From the NCBI GenBank assembly GCA_963558185.1, contig CAUWFE010000010.1, forward strand, positions 1 through 51,265: a stretch of 51,265 bases of DNA, written 5' to 3'. The position numbers and the translations under genes were made by a program. Under the pieces are notes generated by a model, which was given only the letters and a program-made list of their open reading frames with translations, did no database searches and was not told the origin of the DNA. Shown here in pieces: positions 44,673-51,265 of the stretch (position 1 is its first letter; each line of letters begins with the position of its first letter). The DNA is from UMGS1663 sp963558185. GTDB taxonomy: Bacteria; Bacillota; Clostridia; TANB77; CAG-508.

Positions 44673-46214
44673 ATGAAAAAAAGTCAAAAAAATTTGTTAA
44701 TATTAATAATATTTTTGGTGATAATTATGGTATTTTCAGTAATTTTTGCAATTTTAAATTTTGGAAATGAAAAGATTCTTAATAAAATCAAAATAAATAA
44801 TATAGATATAGGTGGATTAACTCAAGAAGAAGCAATAGAAAAAATGAATAAATGGAATAGTGAAGAATTATCTAAAGATATAGAAGTAAGATATAAAGAT
44901 TTTTCAGACACAATTTCTGCACAGGAAATAGAATTATCTAATAATATTCAGGAGAAAATAAAAGAAGCATATAAAATAGGAAAATCAGGAAATATTATAA
45001 AAGATAATTATGAAATATTATTTACAAATATTTTCGGAAAAAATTTAGATATTGATATTAAAATAAATGAAAATAAATTTCAAAAAATAGCAGAAGAAAT
45101 AGAAGGAAAATTACCAAATGTAATGGTAGAAAATAGTTATTATTTAGAAGAAAATAATTTAATTATAAAAAAAGGGAAAATTGGTGTTGTAATAAATAAA
45201 GAAGAATTAAAAAAAGAAATAAAAAATAAAGTAAAATTAACAGGAGATAAAATAATTCAAATTGTATGCGAGGAAAAGAGTCCACAAAATATAGATTTAC
45301 AAAAAATATATGAGGAAATATATAAAAAACCAGAGAATGCATATATAGAAGAAAATGAAGAAATGCAAGTACATCCAGAAGTTAATGGTGTAGATTTTGC
45401 AATATCTATGGAAGAAGCAAAAGAATTGTTAAAACAAGATCAACAAGAATATATAATACCAATTAAAATAACAGAGCCAGAAATAACTTTAATGGAATTG
45501 GGAAAAGAAGCATTCCCTAATCAATTAGCAGAATTCTCAACAAGATATGATGCAAGTAATAAAAACAGAAGTAATAATTTAGAATTATCATCAAATAAAA
45601 TTGATGGAACTATTATATTACCAGGTGAAATTTTTTCATATAATCAAATTGTAGGAGAAAGAACAATAGCAGCTGGATATAAAGAAGCAGCAGTATATGA
45701 AAATGGGAAAGTAGTAGATGGAATAGGTGGAGGAATATGCCAACTTTCTTCAACATTATATAATACCGCATTATATGCAAATTTAGAAATTGTAAGTAGA
45801 AGTAATCATAGATTTTTAACATCATATGTAGATGCTGGAAGAGATGCAACAGTATCTTGGGGGACAATAGATTTCAAATTTAAAAATTCACGAAATTATC
45901 CAATAAAAATAACATCAAAAGTAAGTAATGGAATAGTAACAGTGGGGATGTATGGAATAAAAGAAAAGGATGAATATGAAGTTGAATTAAAAAGTGAGGT
46001 AATAGAAGAAATACCATATAAAATAAATTATATAGAAGATAATACTTTAGAAAAAGGAACTGAAAATATTAAACAGCAAGGTGCAAAAGGAGCAAAAAGT
46101 GTTACATACAAAATATTAAAAAAAGATGGAATAGAAATATCACGAGAGGAAATTTCAAAAGATACATATAGTGCACTAGATAGAATTATAATAAAAGGAA
46201 TGAAAAATCCTTAA
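44673..46214 (+). CDS. VanW family protein
   Basis: 513 residues: an N-terminal membrane anchor (about 7-28), two peptidoglycan-binding-like (PG_binding_4) regions (about 35-270) and the VanW domain (about 290-420). The last has the conserved GTIILPGEIFSYNQIVGERT, GGGICQLSSTLYN and RSNHRFLTSYVDAGRDATV segments, and a G5-like C-terminal stretch follows. Despite the name, VanW proteins are common cell-wall-associated proteins of unknown function and do not imply vancomycin resistance. It is monocistronic with a strong terminator. Confidence 0.9.
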   Translation: MKKSQKNLLILIIFLVIIMVFSVIFAILNFGNEKILNKIKINNIDIGGLTQEEAIEKMNKWNSEELSKDIEVRYKDFSDTISAQEIELSNNIQEKIKEAYKIGKSGNIIKDNYEILFTNIFGKNLDIDIKINENKFQKIAEEIEGKLPNVMVENSYYLEENNLIIKKGKIGVVINKEELKKEIKNKVKLTGDKIIQIVCEEKSPQNIDLQKIYEEIYKKPENAYIEENEEMQVHPEVNGVDFAISMEEAKELLKQDQQEYIIPIKITEPEITLMELGKEAFPNQLAEFSTRYDASNKNRSNNLELSSNKIDGTIILPGEIFSYNQIVGERTIAAGYKEAAVYENGKVVDGIGGGICQLSSTLYNTALYANLEIVSRSNHRFLTSYVDAGRDATVSWGTIDFKFKNSRNYPIKITSKVSNGIVTVGMYGIKEKDEYEVELKSEVIEEIPYKINYIEDNTLEKGTENIKQQGAKGAKSVTYKILKKDGIEISREEISKDTYSALDRIIIKGMKNP

Positions 46215-46240
46215 GCTTTTTAGGCTTAAGGACTTTTTTT
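46208..46240 (+). terminator. Terminator of vanW
   Basis: TCCTTAAGC and GCTTAAGGA form a perfect 9-bp stem around a 7-base loop, followed by seven T residues. Confidence 0.9.
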
Positions 46241-46249
46241 ACAAAAGTA

Positions 46250-46278
46250 TTGACATGCCAGTAAAAAAGGAATATAAT
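46250..46278 (+). promoter_or_regulatory. Promoter of tRNA-Lys(CTT)
   Basis: TTGACA at 46250-46255, 17-bp spacer, TATAAT at 46273-46278: a perfect consensus promoter. Confidence 0.92.
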
Positions 46279-46303
46279 AAAAAAGTAATTTTGTTACAAA
46301 TAT

Positions 46304-46379
46304 GCGCCATTAGCTCAGTTGGTAGAGCAGGTGACTCTTAATCACAAGGTCGGAGGTTCGACCCCTCTATGGCGCACCA
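46304..46379 (+). tRNA. tRNA-Lys (CTT)
   Basis: 76 nt with encoded CCA, acceptor stem GCGCCAT/ATGGCGC, anticodon CTT in the loop CTCTTAA, T-loop GGTTCGACCC. Together with tRNA-Lys(TTT) at 42232, both lysine codons have their own tRNA. Confidence 0.95.
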
Positions 46380-46406
46380 ATAATATCTGAATCAATGTCA
46401 ATAGTT

Positions 46407-46448
46407 GGGGTAAGATACCTGAAAAGTATTCTTATCTCAGCTTTTTTT
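46407..46448 (+). terminator. Terminator after tRNA-Lys(CTT)
   Basis: GGTAAGATAC pairs with GTATTCTTATC with a small bulge and is followed by AGC and seven T residues. The remainder up to 46710 is AT-rich and without features I can identify. Confidence 0.7.
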
Positions 46449-46710
46449 ATTGCTTGAAAAGTTGCCCATAAAAATACATGAAAATTAATATAAACTTATA
46501 CAATATCTTAATCATCAAAAATATTAGCAAGCTCAAAAAAACAACATTTAAATACAATAAATATACACTTATCAGTAATAATAAAAAATAACTTGTAAAA
46601 TTAAATAAATTAAATTAAAATAAATAAAAGAGCTAAAATAAAAGAAAGAATATATTTATAAGCCATTATTAAATAAAATTTATAAATATATTATATGAGG
46701 AATATTAAGA

Positions 46711-47178
46711 ATGAAAGTTATTATAAATTCCAATATATCAAAAGAATACAAAGAAGAAAGTATAGAAATAAAAATTTGTGCCTCTGAATTAACACAAGAA
46801 ATAAAAAATATAATAGAAAAAGTACAAGAAATTGGAAATAAAAAAGACATTATAATAGGAAGAAAAGGAAATACAATATCTATAATAGAAATAAAAAATA
46901 TAATAAAAATATATAGTAAAGAACAAAATAATTTTTGTAAAACAACAGAAGGAGAATATCAAATAAAAAAGAAATTATATGAATTAGAGCAAGAGTTAGA
47001 TAATAACTATTTTATTAGAATTTCTAATTCATGTATTATAAATATAAGATACGTAGAATGTTTTGACTTAGGAATGGTAGGAAATATAGTAGTTAACTTT
47101 AAAGATAAAACAAAAGAATATGTTTCGAAACGTAGAATTTCAAAAATATTAAAATTTTTAAAAGAAAGAGGGGATTAA
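46711..47178 (+). CDS. LytTR DNA-binding domain regulator
   Basis: 155 residues. An N-terminal part of about 50 residues is followed by a LytTR domain (about 58-152) with RKGNTISIIEIKNIIKI, the LEQELDNNYFIRISNSCIINI core and the closing YVSKRRISKILKFLK. It lacks a receiver domain. It overlaps functionally with the next gene: LytTR-DUF3021 pairs are a common two-gene module in Firmicutes, in which the membrane protein is thought to control the regulator, and the operon usually regulates itself. Confidence 0.9.
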   Translation: MKVIINSNISKEYKEESIEIKICASELTQEIKNIIEKVQEIGNKKDIIIGRKGNTISIIEIKNIIKIYSKEQNNFCKTTEGEYQIKKKLYELEQELDNNYFIRISNSCIINIRYVECFDLGMVGNIVVNFKDKTKEYVSKRRISKILKFLKERGD

Positions 47179-47180
47179 TT

Positions 47181-47693
47181 ATGAAAAATATAATAAAAAA
47201 ATGTTGTATATTTACAGCTATAATTTATCTAGTATTAAGTTTAGTTATAAACATATATTTCTATGTTGAAAAATCAAATGAATCAGCTTCACTTATGCAA
47301 GAAAATATAGAACAAACAATAACAATAAATATTGCTAATAATGCATATACAGTAGGATATATGAATATGGCAAAAATTAATATACAAATATTTATATTAT
47401 CACTATTTTTAGGAACTGTAACAGGATTAATTTTAACTAGAAAAGAAAGTAGTAAAATAAAATTTATATTAATTTACATATTTGGCAATATATTATGGAA
47501 TACACTAGTGACATTAATAACATTAATTTTATTTAATACTCATAATTTGGAAATTAATTTTTTTGAAATGTATTTAAAAATATTAATACTTAACGCTATT
47601 CCATATACAATAACATATAGCATTATTTTAATAATAAGAGCAATTGATAGTAAAATGAAAATAAAAAAATTAAATACAACTTTAAAAAAATAA
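47181..47693 (+). CDS. DUF3021 membrane protein
   Basis: 170 residues with four hydrophobic segments (about 10-28, 70-88, 95-118, 128-150), matching the DUF3021 family. It starts two bases after the LytTR gene stop codon, so the pair is translationally linked. It probably acts as an inhibitory or sensing partner of the LytTR protein (known of the family arrangement, not shown here). Confidence 0.85.
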   Translation: MKNIIKKCCIFTAIIYLVLSLVINIYFYVEKSNESASLMQENIEQTITINIANNAYTVGYMNMAKINIQIFILSLFLGTVTGLILTRKESSKIKFILIYIFGNILWNTLVTLITLILFNTHNLEINFFEMYLKILILNAIPYTITYSIILIIRAIDSKMKIKKLNTTLKK

Positions 47694-47700
47694 AAAATTA

Positions 47701-47746
47701 AATAAGAGCTGATACTTATATTTTAATAATAAGCATCAGCTCTTAT
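47701..47746. terminator. Bidirectional terminator-like hairpin
   Basis: AATAAGAGCTGAT pairs perfectly with ATCAGCTCTTATT, extended by ACTTAT/AATAAG, between the convergent DUF3021 and C39 genes. Confidence 0.75.
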
Positions 47747-47750
47747 TATA

Positions 47751-48491
47751 TTAATAAACAAATAAAGCTTTAGCAATATATGGGGTTACTTCTTCAATAG
47801 GGTACCAACCAGAGCTTTTATACGTATTTTCTAAACCATTAGGATTAGAAACATATACTTTTCCATTATTATCAGAGGCAAGTAAAACCATATAATGAGA
47901 AGCGGTTGTCCAACGATTATCAGTAGGCTTATCCCACACACAAATAAGAACAGGCTTATCTTTTAAAAGATAATTTTCTATATAATTTGCAGAAAGATGT
48001 TCACTATCATATAAAAAATCAGAATTATTAATATTAAATGTATTTGAAAGTTCACTAGAAATGCTATCTCCATTCAAAACAGGATAATATTTTTGCCTTA
48101 AATCTTCAGGAGTATAATCAATATTATATCCACTTAAAATAATAGAAATAGCAGTAATTCCACAACCATTATCAGACATAGTACCATCCCAATAATCTAA
48201 ATTACTCCAAGAAGAATTACCATTTTGTTTAAATTCTTTATAAACTTTATTTGTATTAGTAGTAAAAGTAGAAGAATATCCATCTTCGTTATTGACAAAA
48301 TCTTTACCAACACCACTATAATTCTTATTAGTATTCTCATTTATAATTGGATACTTATTTTCACTATAATAAGAACCAACAGAAAGAAAATCTTCACTTG
48401 AAGAAAAAAAGCAATATATAATAATAAATACTAAGCATAAAGCTAATAAAAATATTTTTATATTTAATTTTTTATATTTTTTCTTTTTCAT
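47751..48491 (-). CDS. C39-like cysteine peptidase, membrane anchored
   Basis: 246 residues with an N-terminal signal anchor (about 11-30). The papain-like C39_2 fold follows, with catalytic Cys110 in DNGCGITAISIILSG, His199 in SHYMVLLAS and the Asn/Asp-containing VSNPNG near 214-219. The enzyme would act outside the cytoplasm on peptides or cell-wall proteins. The start is ATG at 48491 nine bases after AAAGGAG; the in-frame TTG upstream touches that site. It is divergent to the two-component system and may be its target. Confidence 0.85.
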   Translation of the reverse strand: MKKKKYKKLNIKIFLLALCLVFIIIYCFFSSSEDFLSVGSYYSENKYPIINENTNKNYSGVGKDFVNNEDGYSSTFTTNTNKVYKEFKQNGNSSWSNLDYWDGTMSDNGCGITAISIILSGYNIDYTPEDLRQKYYPVLNGDSISSELSNTFNINNSDFLYDSEHLSANYIENYLLKDKPVLICVWDKPTDNRWTTASHYMVLLASDNNGKVYVSNPNGLENTYKSSGWYPIEEVTPYIAKALFVY

Positions 48492-48563
48492 AAAATTCAA
48501 CTCCTTTTGTTCTATTTTATAAAAAAAATAAAAATAATGTTTTAAGAAAAAATAAAATAAATC

Positions 48564-48612
48564 TTAATATTTTCTTACAAATAAGAAAATATTAATAAAC
48601 TTATGATATAAT
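48564..48612. promoter_or_regulatory. 14-bp inverted repeat operator and extended -10 promoter of the two-component system
   Basis: TTAATATTTTCTTA (48564-48577), CAAA, TAAGAAAATATTAA (48582-48595) is a perfect palindrome. It is followed 11 bases later by the extended -10 TGATATAAT (48604-48612). The palindrome occupies the -35 region, a natural place for response-regulator binding and control of the operon and possibly of the divergent C39 gene. Confidence 0.7.
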
Positions 48613-48643
48613 GAAAAAAATATAAAGTAAGAAAGGAGCTTAC

Positions 48644-49324
48644 ATGAATATTTTAATATTAGATGATGAAAAAGAAATTGCAGATTTGGTAGAATTATAT
48701 CTAAAAAATGAAAATTATAATGTGTATAAATGTTATGAAGCAGAAAAAGCGATAAAAATTATAAATAAAGAAAAATTAGATTTAGCCATATTAGATGTAA
48801 TGATAGGAGAAATAGACGGTTTTGAAATATGCAAAAAAATTAGAGATAAAGGCTTAAAATTTCCAATAATAATGTTAACTGCTAAAATAGAAGATAACGA
48901 TAAAATTACAGGACTTACAATGGGAGCAGATGATTATATAACAAAACCATTTAATCCACTCGAACTAATGGCAAGAGTAAAATCAGCCATTAGAAGATAT
49001 ACACAATATAATGAAATAAAAAAAGAAAATAATATCTATATAGATAGCTTAGAAATAAAAAAAGAAGAGCATAAATGTTTATTATATGATAGAGAAATAG
49101 AATTAACGCCATTAGAATTTGACATATTATTATATTTAGCTGAACATAGAGGAAAAGTAGTAGGCGCAGAAGAATTATTTGAAAATGTATGGAAAGAAAA
49201 ATATTTAGAAAATAATAATACTGTTATGGTTCATATACGTAGAATTAGAGAAAAACTAAAAGAAAGCACAAAAAATCCAAAATATATCAAAACTGTATGG
49301 GGAGTTGGTTATAAAATTGAATAA
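48644..49324 (+). CDS. OmpR-family response regulator
   Basis: 226 residues. The receiver has Asp7/Asp8, the phospho-acceptor Asp51, Thr79 and Lys101. The winged-helix effector domain starts near residue 130, with LTPLEFDILLYLAEHRGKVV and the VHIRRIREKLKE recognition helix. It is closest in type to VanR-like regulators. AGAAAGGAGC stands upstream. It overlaps the kinase gene by a few bases. Confidence 0.94.
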   Translation: MNILILDDEKEIADLVELYLKNENYNVYKCYEAEKAIKIINKEKLDLAILDVMIGEIDGFEICKKIRDKGLKFPIIMLTAKIEDNDKITGLTMGADDYITKPFNPLELMARVKSAIRRYTQYNEIKKENNIYIDSLEIKKEEHKCLLYDREIELTPLEFDILLYLAEHRGKVVGAEELFENVWKEKYLENNNTVMVHIRRIREKLKESTKNPKYIKTVWGVGYKIE

Positions 49325-50399
49325 AGAATTTATAAAATTAAAAAATAGATTATCAATTAAAGCAATATTAAAAATAATATTATATACATGTATTTCATTT
49401 TTAATTTTTACACTAATAATATGTTTAATAAATAAACCAGTTGCAAATTTTTTATATAATAGAGATATTTCATTATATTATTTAATATTAGAAAATAAAA
49501 ATTTAATACTATTATTAACTTATATATTAATATTTTTAATTATTTTATTTTATACAATAAGAAATACAATGAATTGCATAGCAGAAATTATGAAAGCTAC
49601 AGATGCAATATTAAAAAAACCAGAAGAAGAAATTAAATTACCAACAGATTTAGTTTTAATAGAAAATAAATTAAACAAAATAAGAATAGATTTAATATCA
49701 AATCAAAATATTGCCAAAGAAGCAGAACAAAAGAAAAATGATTTAATTGTATATATGGCACATGACTTAAAAACACCACTAACATCTGTTATAGGATATT
49801 TAACATTACTAACTGAAGAAAAGGAAATATCTAAAGAATTAAGAGAAAAATATTTAGGAATAGTATTAAAAAAATCATTAAGAGTAGAAGAATTAATAAA
49901 TCAATTTTTTGATATAACTAGATATAACTTACAAAAAATGCCTATAACAAAACAAAAAATAAATATAGCATTTTTAATAGAACAATTAGTAGAAGAATGC
50001 TATCCAATGCTAGAAGACAAAAAATTACAATGTATAGTTACAAAGCCAAATATAGTGTTATACATGGGAGATGGAGATAAATTAGCAAGGGCATTTGAAA
50101 ATTTATTAAAAAATGCAATTAATTATAGTATTGAAAATACAAAAATAGAAATAAATATTGAAGAAAATGAAAAAGAAATAAATATAATATTTAAAAATAA
50201 AACAGAAAAAATACCAGAATATAAATTAGAAAAACTATTTGATAAATTCTATAGAGGAGATGAAGCAAGAGGAACAAAAACAGGAGGTTCTGGCTTAGGA
50301 CTCGCAATAACTAAACAAATTATAGAATTACATGGAGGAAATATATCTGTAAAAAATAATGATGATTATATAGAATTTTATATAAATTTAAAAAAATAG
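49317..50399 (+). CDS. Sensor histidine kinase (VanS-like)
   Basis: 360 residues: two membrane helices (about 16-40 and 62-82) with only a short outer loop, a HAMP-like linker, His149 in AHDLKTPLTSVIG (H-box), N-box FENLLKNAINYS near 260, and G-box GGSGLGLAITK near 322-332. The small extracellular part implies sensing in or at the membrane. The start is TTG at 49317, inside the end of the regulator gene (8-bp overlap). An in-frame TTG at 49305 directly touches the GGAG and is unlikely. No vanHAX genes are in view. Confidence 0.92.
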   Translation: MNKEFIKLKNRLSIKAILKIILYTCISFLIFTLIICLINKPVANFLYNRDISLYYLILENKNLILLLTYILIFLIILFYTIRNTMNCIAEIMKATDAILKKPEEEIKLPTDLVLIENKLNKIRIDLISNQNIAKEAEQKKNDLIVYMAHDLKTPLTSVIGYLTLLTEEKEISKELREKYLGIVLKKSLRVEELINQFFDITRYNLQKMPITKQKINIAFLIEQLVEECYPMLEDKKLQCIVTKPNIVLYMGDGDKLARAFENLLKNAINYSIENTKIEINIEENEKEINIIFKNKTEKIPEYKLEKLFDKFYRGDEARGTKTGGSGLGLAITKQIIELHGGNISVKNNDDYIEFYINLKK

Positions 50400-50457
50400 T
50401 ATCCTTTTTTATAAATTTATGATATTATATTTCTTTGTAAAGGAGAGGATATAATAC

Positions 50458-50712
50458 ATGATATTAAAAGAATTTAATAAATATTTAGAAACAAAAATAG
50501 CACAAAATCCAAAACAAATTACTTTTACATATTACGAATTACGAGTAAAATGTGATTTATCAGAAGATGATATGCTTACATCAGTTAGAATTGCAAAACA
50601 AGAATTAGAAAATCAAGGATATAAAACATATGAGCCAGGAGCAAGTTATTTTATAGGAAATCAAAGAATGACTGTAAAAGAAAATCAATTATTAATTGGA
50701 ATAAAAGAATAA
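50458..50712 (+). CDS. Unknown 84-residue protein
   Basis: 84 residues, soluble and acidic/basic mixed, with an N-terminal helix (MILKEFNKYLETKIAQN), TFTYYELRVKC, a DDMLTSVRIAKQELENQGY helix and a beta-rich end. The arrangement could be a small winged-helix-like domain, but I recognise no family. AAAGGAGAGGA gives a strong ribosome binding site. It precedes the glycosyltransferase gene by about 15 bp, so the two may share a transcript. Confidence 0.72.
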   Translation: MILKEFNKYLETKIAQNPKQITFTYYELRVKCDLSEDDMLTSVRIAKQELENQGYKTYEPGASYFIGNQRMTVKENQLLIGIKE

Positions 50713-50726
50713 AAAGGGAAAATTAA

Positions 50727-51265
50727 ATGAAGAAAAAAACAATAGAAAAAATTATTTTTATAATAATATTATTAATTGGAATTATAACTAGAATATATTT
50801 ATGGCCCAATGCAATACAAGATGTTAATTGTGATGAAATAATGACAGCAATTAATGCAATAACTATATCTCAAACAGGAAAGGATATGTATGGAACAAGC
50901 TTCCCTGTATATTTAGAAGCATGGGGAACCATGGGGCAAAGTTCAATGCTTGCATATTTAATAGCAATTTGTATAAAAATATTTGGAATATCCATATTTT
51001 CAATTAGGCTTCCAACATTAATTATAAGTATAATTTCTATTGTAGTAATTTATGATTTTGCCAAAAGAATATTTAATAATAAAAAAATAGCACTATTAGT
51101 AATGGCATTAGTAGCCATTTCACCATGGCATATATTGCAATCAATATGGTCATTAGACTGTAATTTATTTCCACACTTTTTATTATTTTCTATGTACTTT
51201 TTACATAGAGGATTTACAAATAAAAAATACTACTTATATATTTCAATGTTATTCTTTGGCTTAAC
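50727..51265 (+). CDS. Glycosyltransferase family 39-type membrane protein (cut at window end)
   Basis: The first 179 residues are visible. An N-terminal membrane helix (about 7-24) is followed by the outer-loop motif NCDEIMTAINA near 35-45, whose Asp-Glu is the catalytic pair of GT-C/PMT-like enzymes. Further helices follow, with the SMLAYLIAICIKIFG and SIRLPTLIISIISIVVI segments. Such enzymes transfer sugars from polyprenyl-phosphate carriers outside the membrane. The acceptor is not deducible. The 3' part lies beyond the window. Confidence 0.82.
   Translation, partial: MKKKTIEKIIFIIILLIGIITRIYLWPNAIQDVNCDEIMTAINAITISQTGKDMYGTSFPVYLEAWGTMGQSSMLAYLIAICIKIFGISIFSIRLPTLIISIISIVVIYDFAKRIFNNKKIALLVMALVAISPWHILQSIWSLDCNLFPHFLLFSMYFLHRGFTNKKYYLYISMLFFGL

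Noticed and set aside
42511..46407. Shared GTCAATAGTT in the two tRNA terminator regions (42511 and 46397) as a regulatory repeat
   Set aside because: Ten bases in AT-rich terminator flanks, with otherwise different hairpins; it is probably coincidence.
44673..50399. Vancomycin resistance locus (VanW plus VanRS-like genes)
   Set aside because: There are no vanH, vanA/B or vanX-type genes, and VanW and VanRS-like proteins are common without resistance.

Overview
The window comes from the replication-origin region of a very AT-rich Firmicute. The gene order rpmH-rnpA-yidD-yidC-jag-mnmE-mnmG-rsmG-parA-parB on one side of dnaA, and dnaA-dnaN-recF-gyrB-gyrA on the other, is the classic oriC neighbourhood of Bacillota. 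GerMN, soj/spo0J-type ParAB, a DUF4446 gene beside parB, DnaD plus a DnaI-type loader, VanW and LytTR-DUF3021 point to Clostridia, probably an uncultured gut lineage (inference). Most genes left of the origin lie on the minus strand and most immediately right of it on the plus strand, and base skew follows: the plus strand is T/C-rich on the left and A/G-rich on the right.

Layout. 1-2835 is an extremely AT-rich stretch without genes that holds two degenerate repeat copies about 1710 bp apart. 2836-5173 holds a possible tiny gene, rsmI, trmN6 and a GerMN lipoprotein-like gene. 5351-9676 is a giant BadF/BcrA-type activase, followed by a compositionally foreign 110-residue gene, tmk, an HD hydrolase and two tRNA-Ser genes. 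12147-21316 is the parAB/mnm/yidC/rnpA/rpmH block. The origin is bipartite: a DnaA-box cluster before dnaA and a larger cluster between dnaA and dnaN that ends in a DnaA-trio-like tract and an AT-rich unwinding region. A further inverted pair of DnaA boxes lies between dnaN and recF.

The unusual part is 29075-41795. Genes of a type IV secretion-like machine are arranged in two blocks around gyrA and the primosome genes dnaD-dnaI. The plus-strand block holds a TraC-like protein, a VirB4 ATPase, a MinD/CpaE-like ATPase and an unknown protein. The minus-strand block holds a one-TM protein, a VirD4/TraG coupling ATPase, VirB2-, VirB6- and VirB3-like membrane proteins. I see no relaxase, integrase, VirB8 or cell-wall hydrolase in the blocks. 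Both ATPase genes are interrupted by a +1 frameshift at the same rare codon, CGG (in VirB4 inside the Walker A motif). At least three of the genes have a good ribosome binding site placed not before ATG/GTG/TTG but before ATC, ATT or ACG. No other stop codon interrupts them. This is either very early, oddly focused decay or a translationally gated T4SS that uses CGG frameshifting and near-cognate start codons.

To the right lie a DUF1858 gene, a tRNA cluster (Lys-Glu-Thr), an SDR reductase, a carbohydrate-binding-module protein, an XRE/S24-like repressor with Cys at the protease serine position, a VanW protein, tRNA-Lys(CTT), a LytTR-DUF3021 pair, a C39-like peptidase, a two-component system with a striking operator-like palindrome, a small unknown gene, and a glycosyltransferase-39-type membrane protein cut by the window end.
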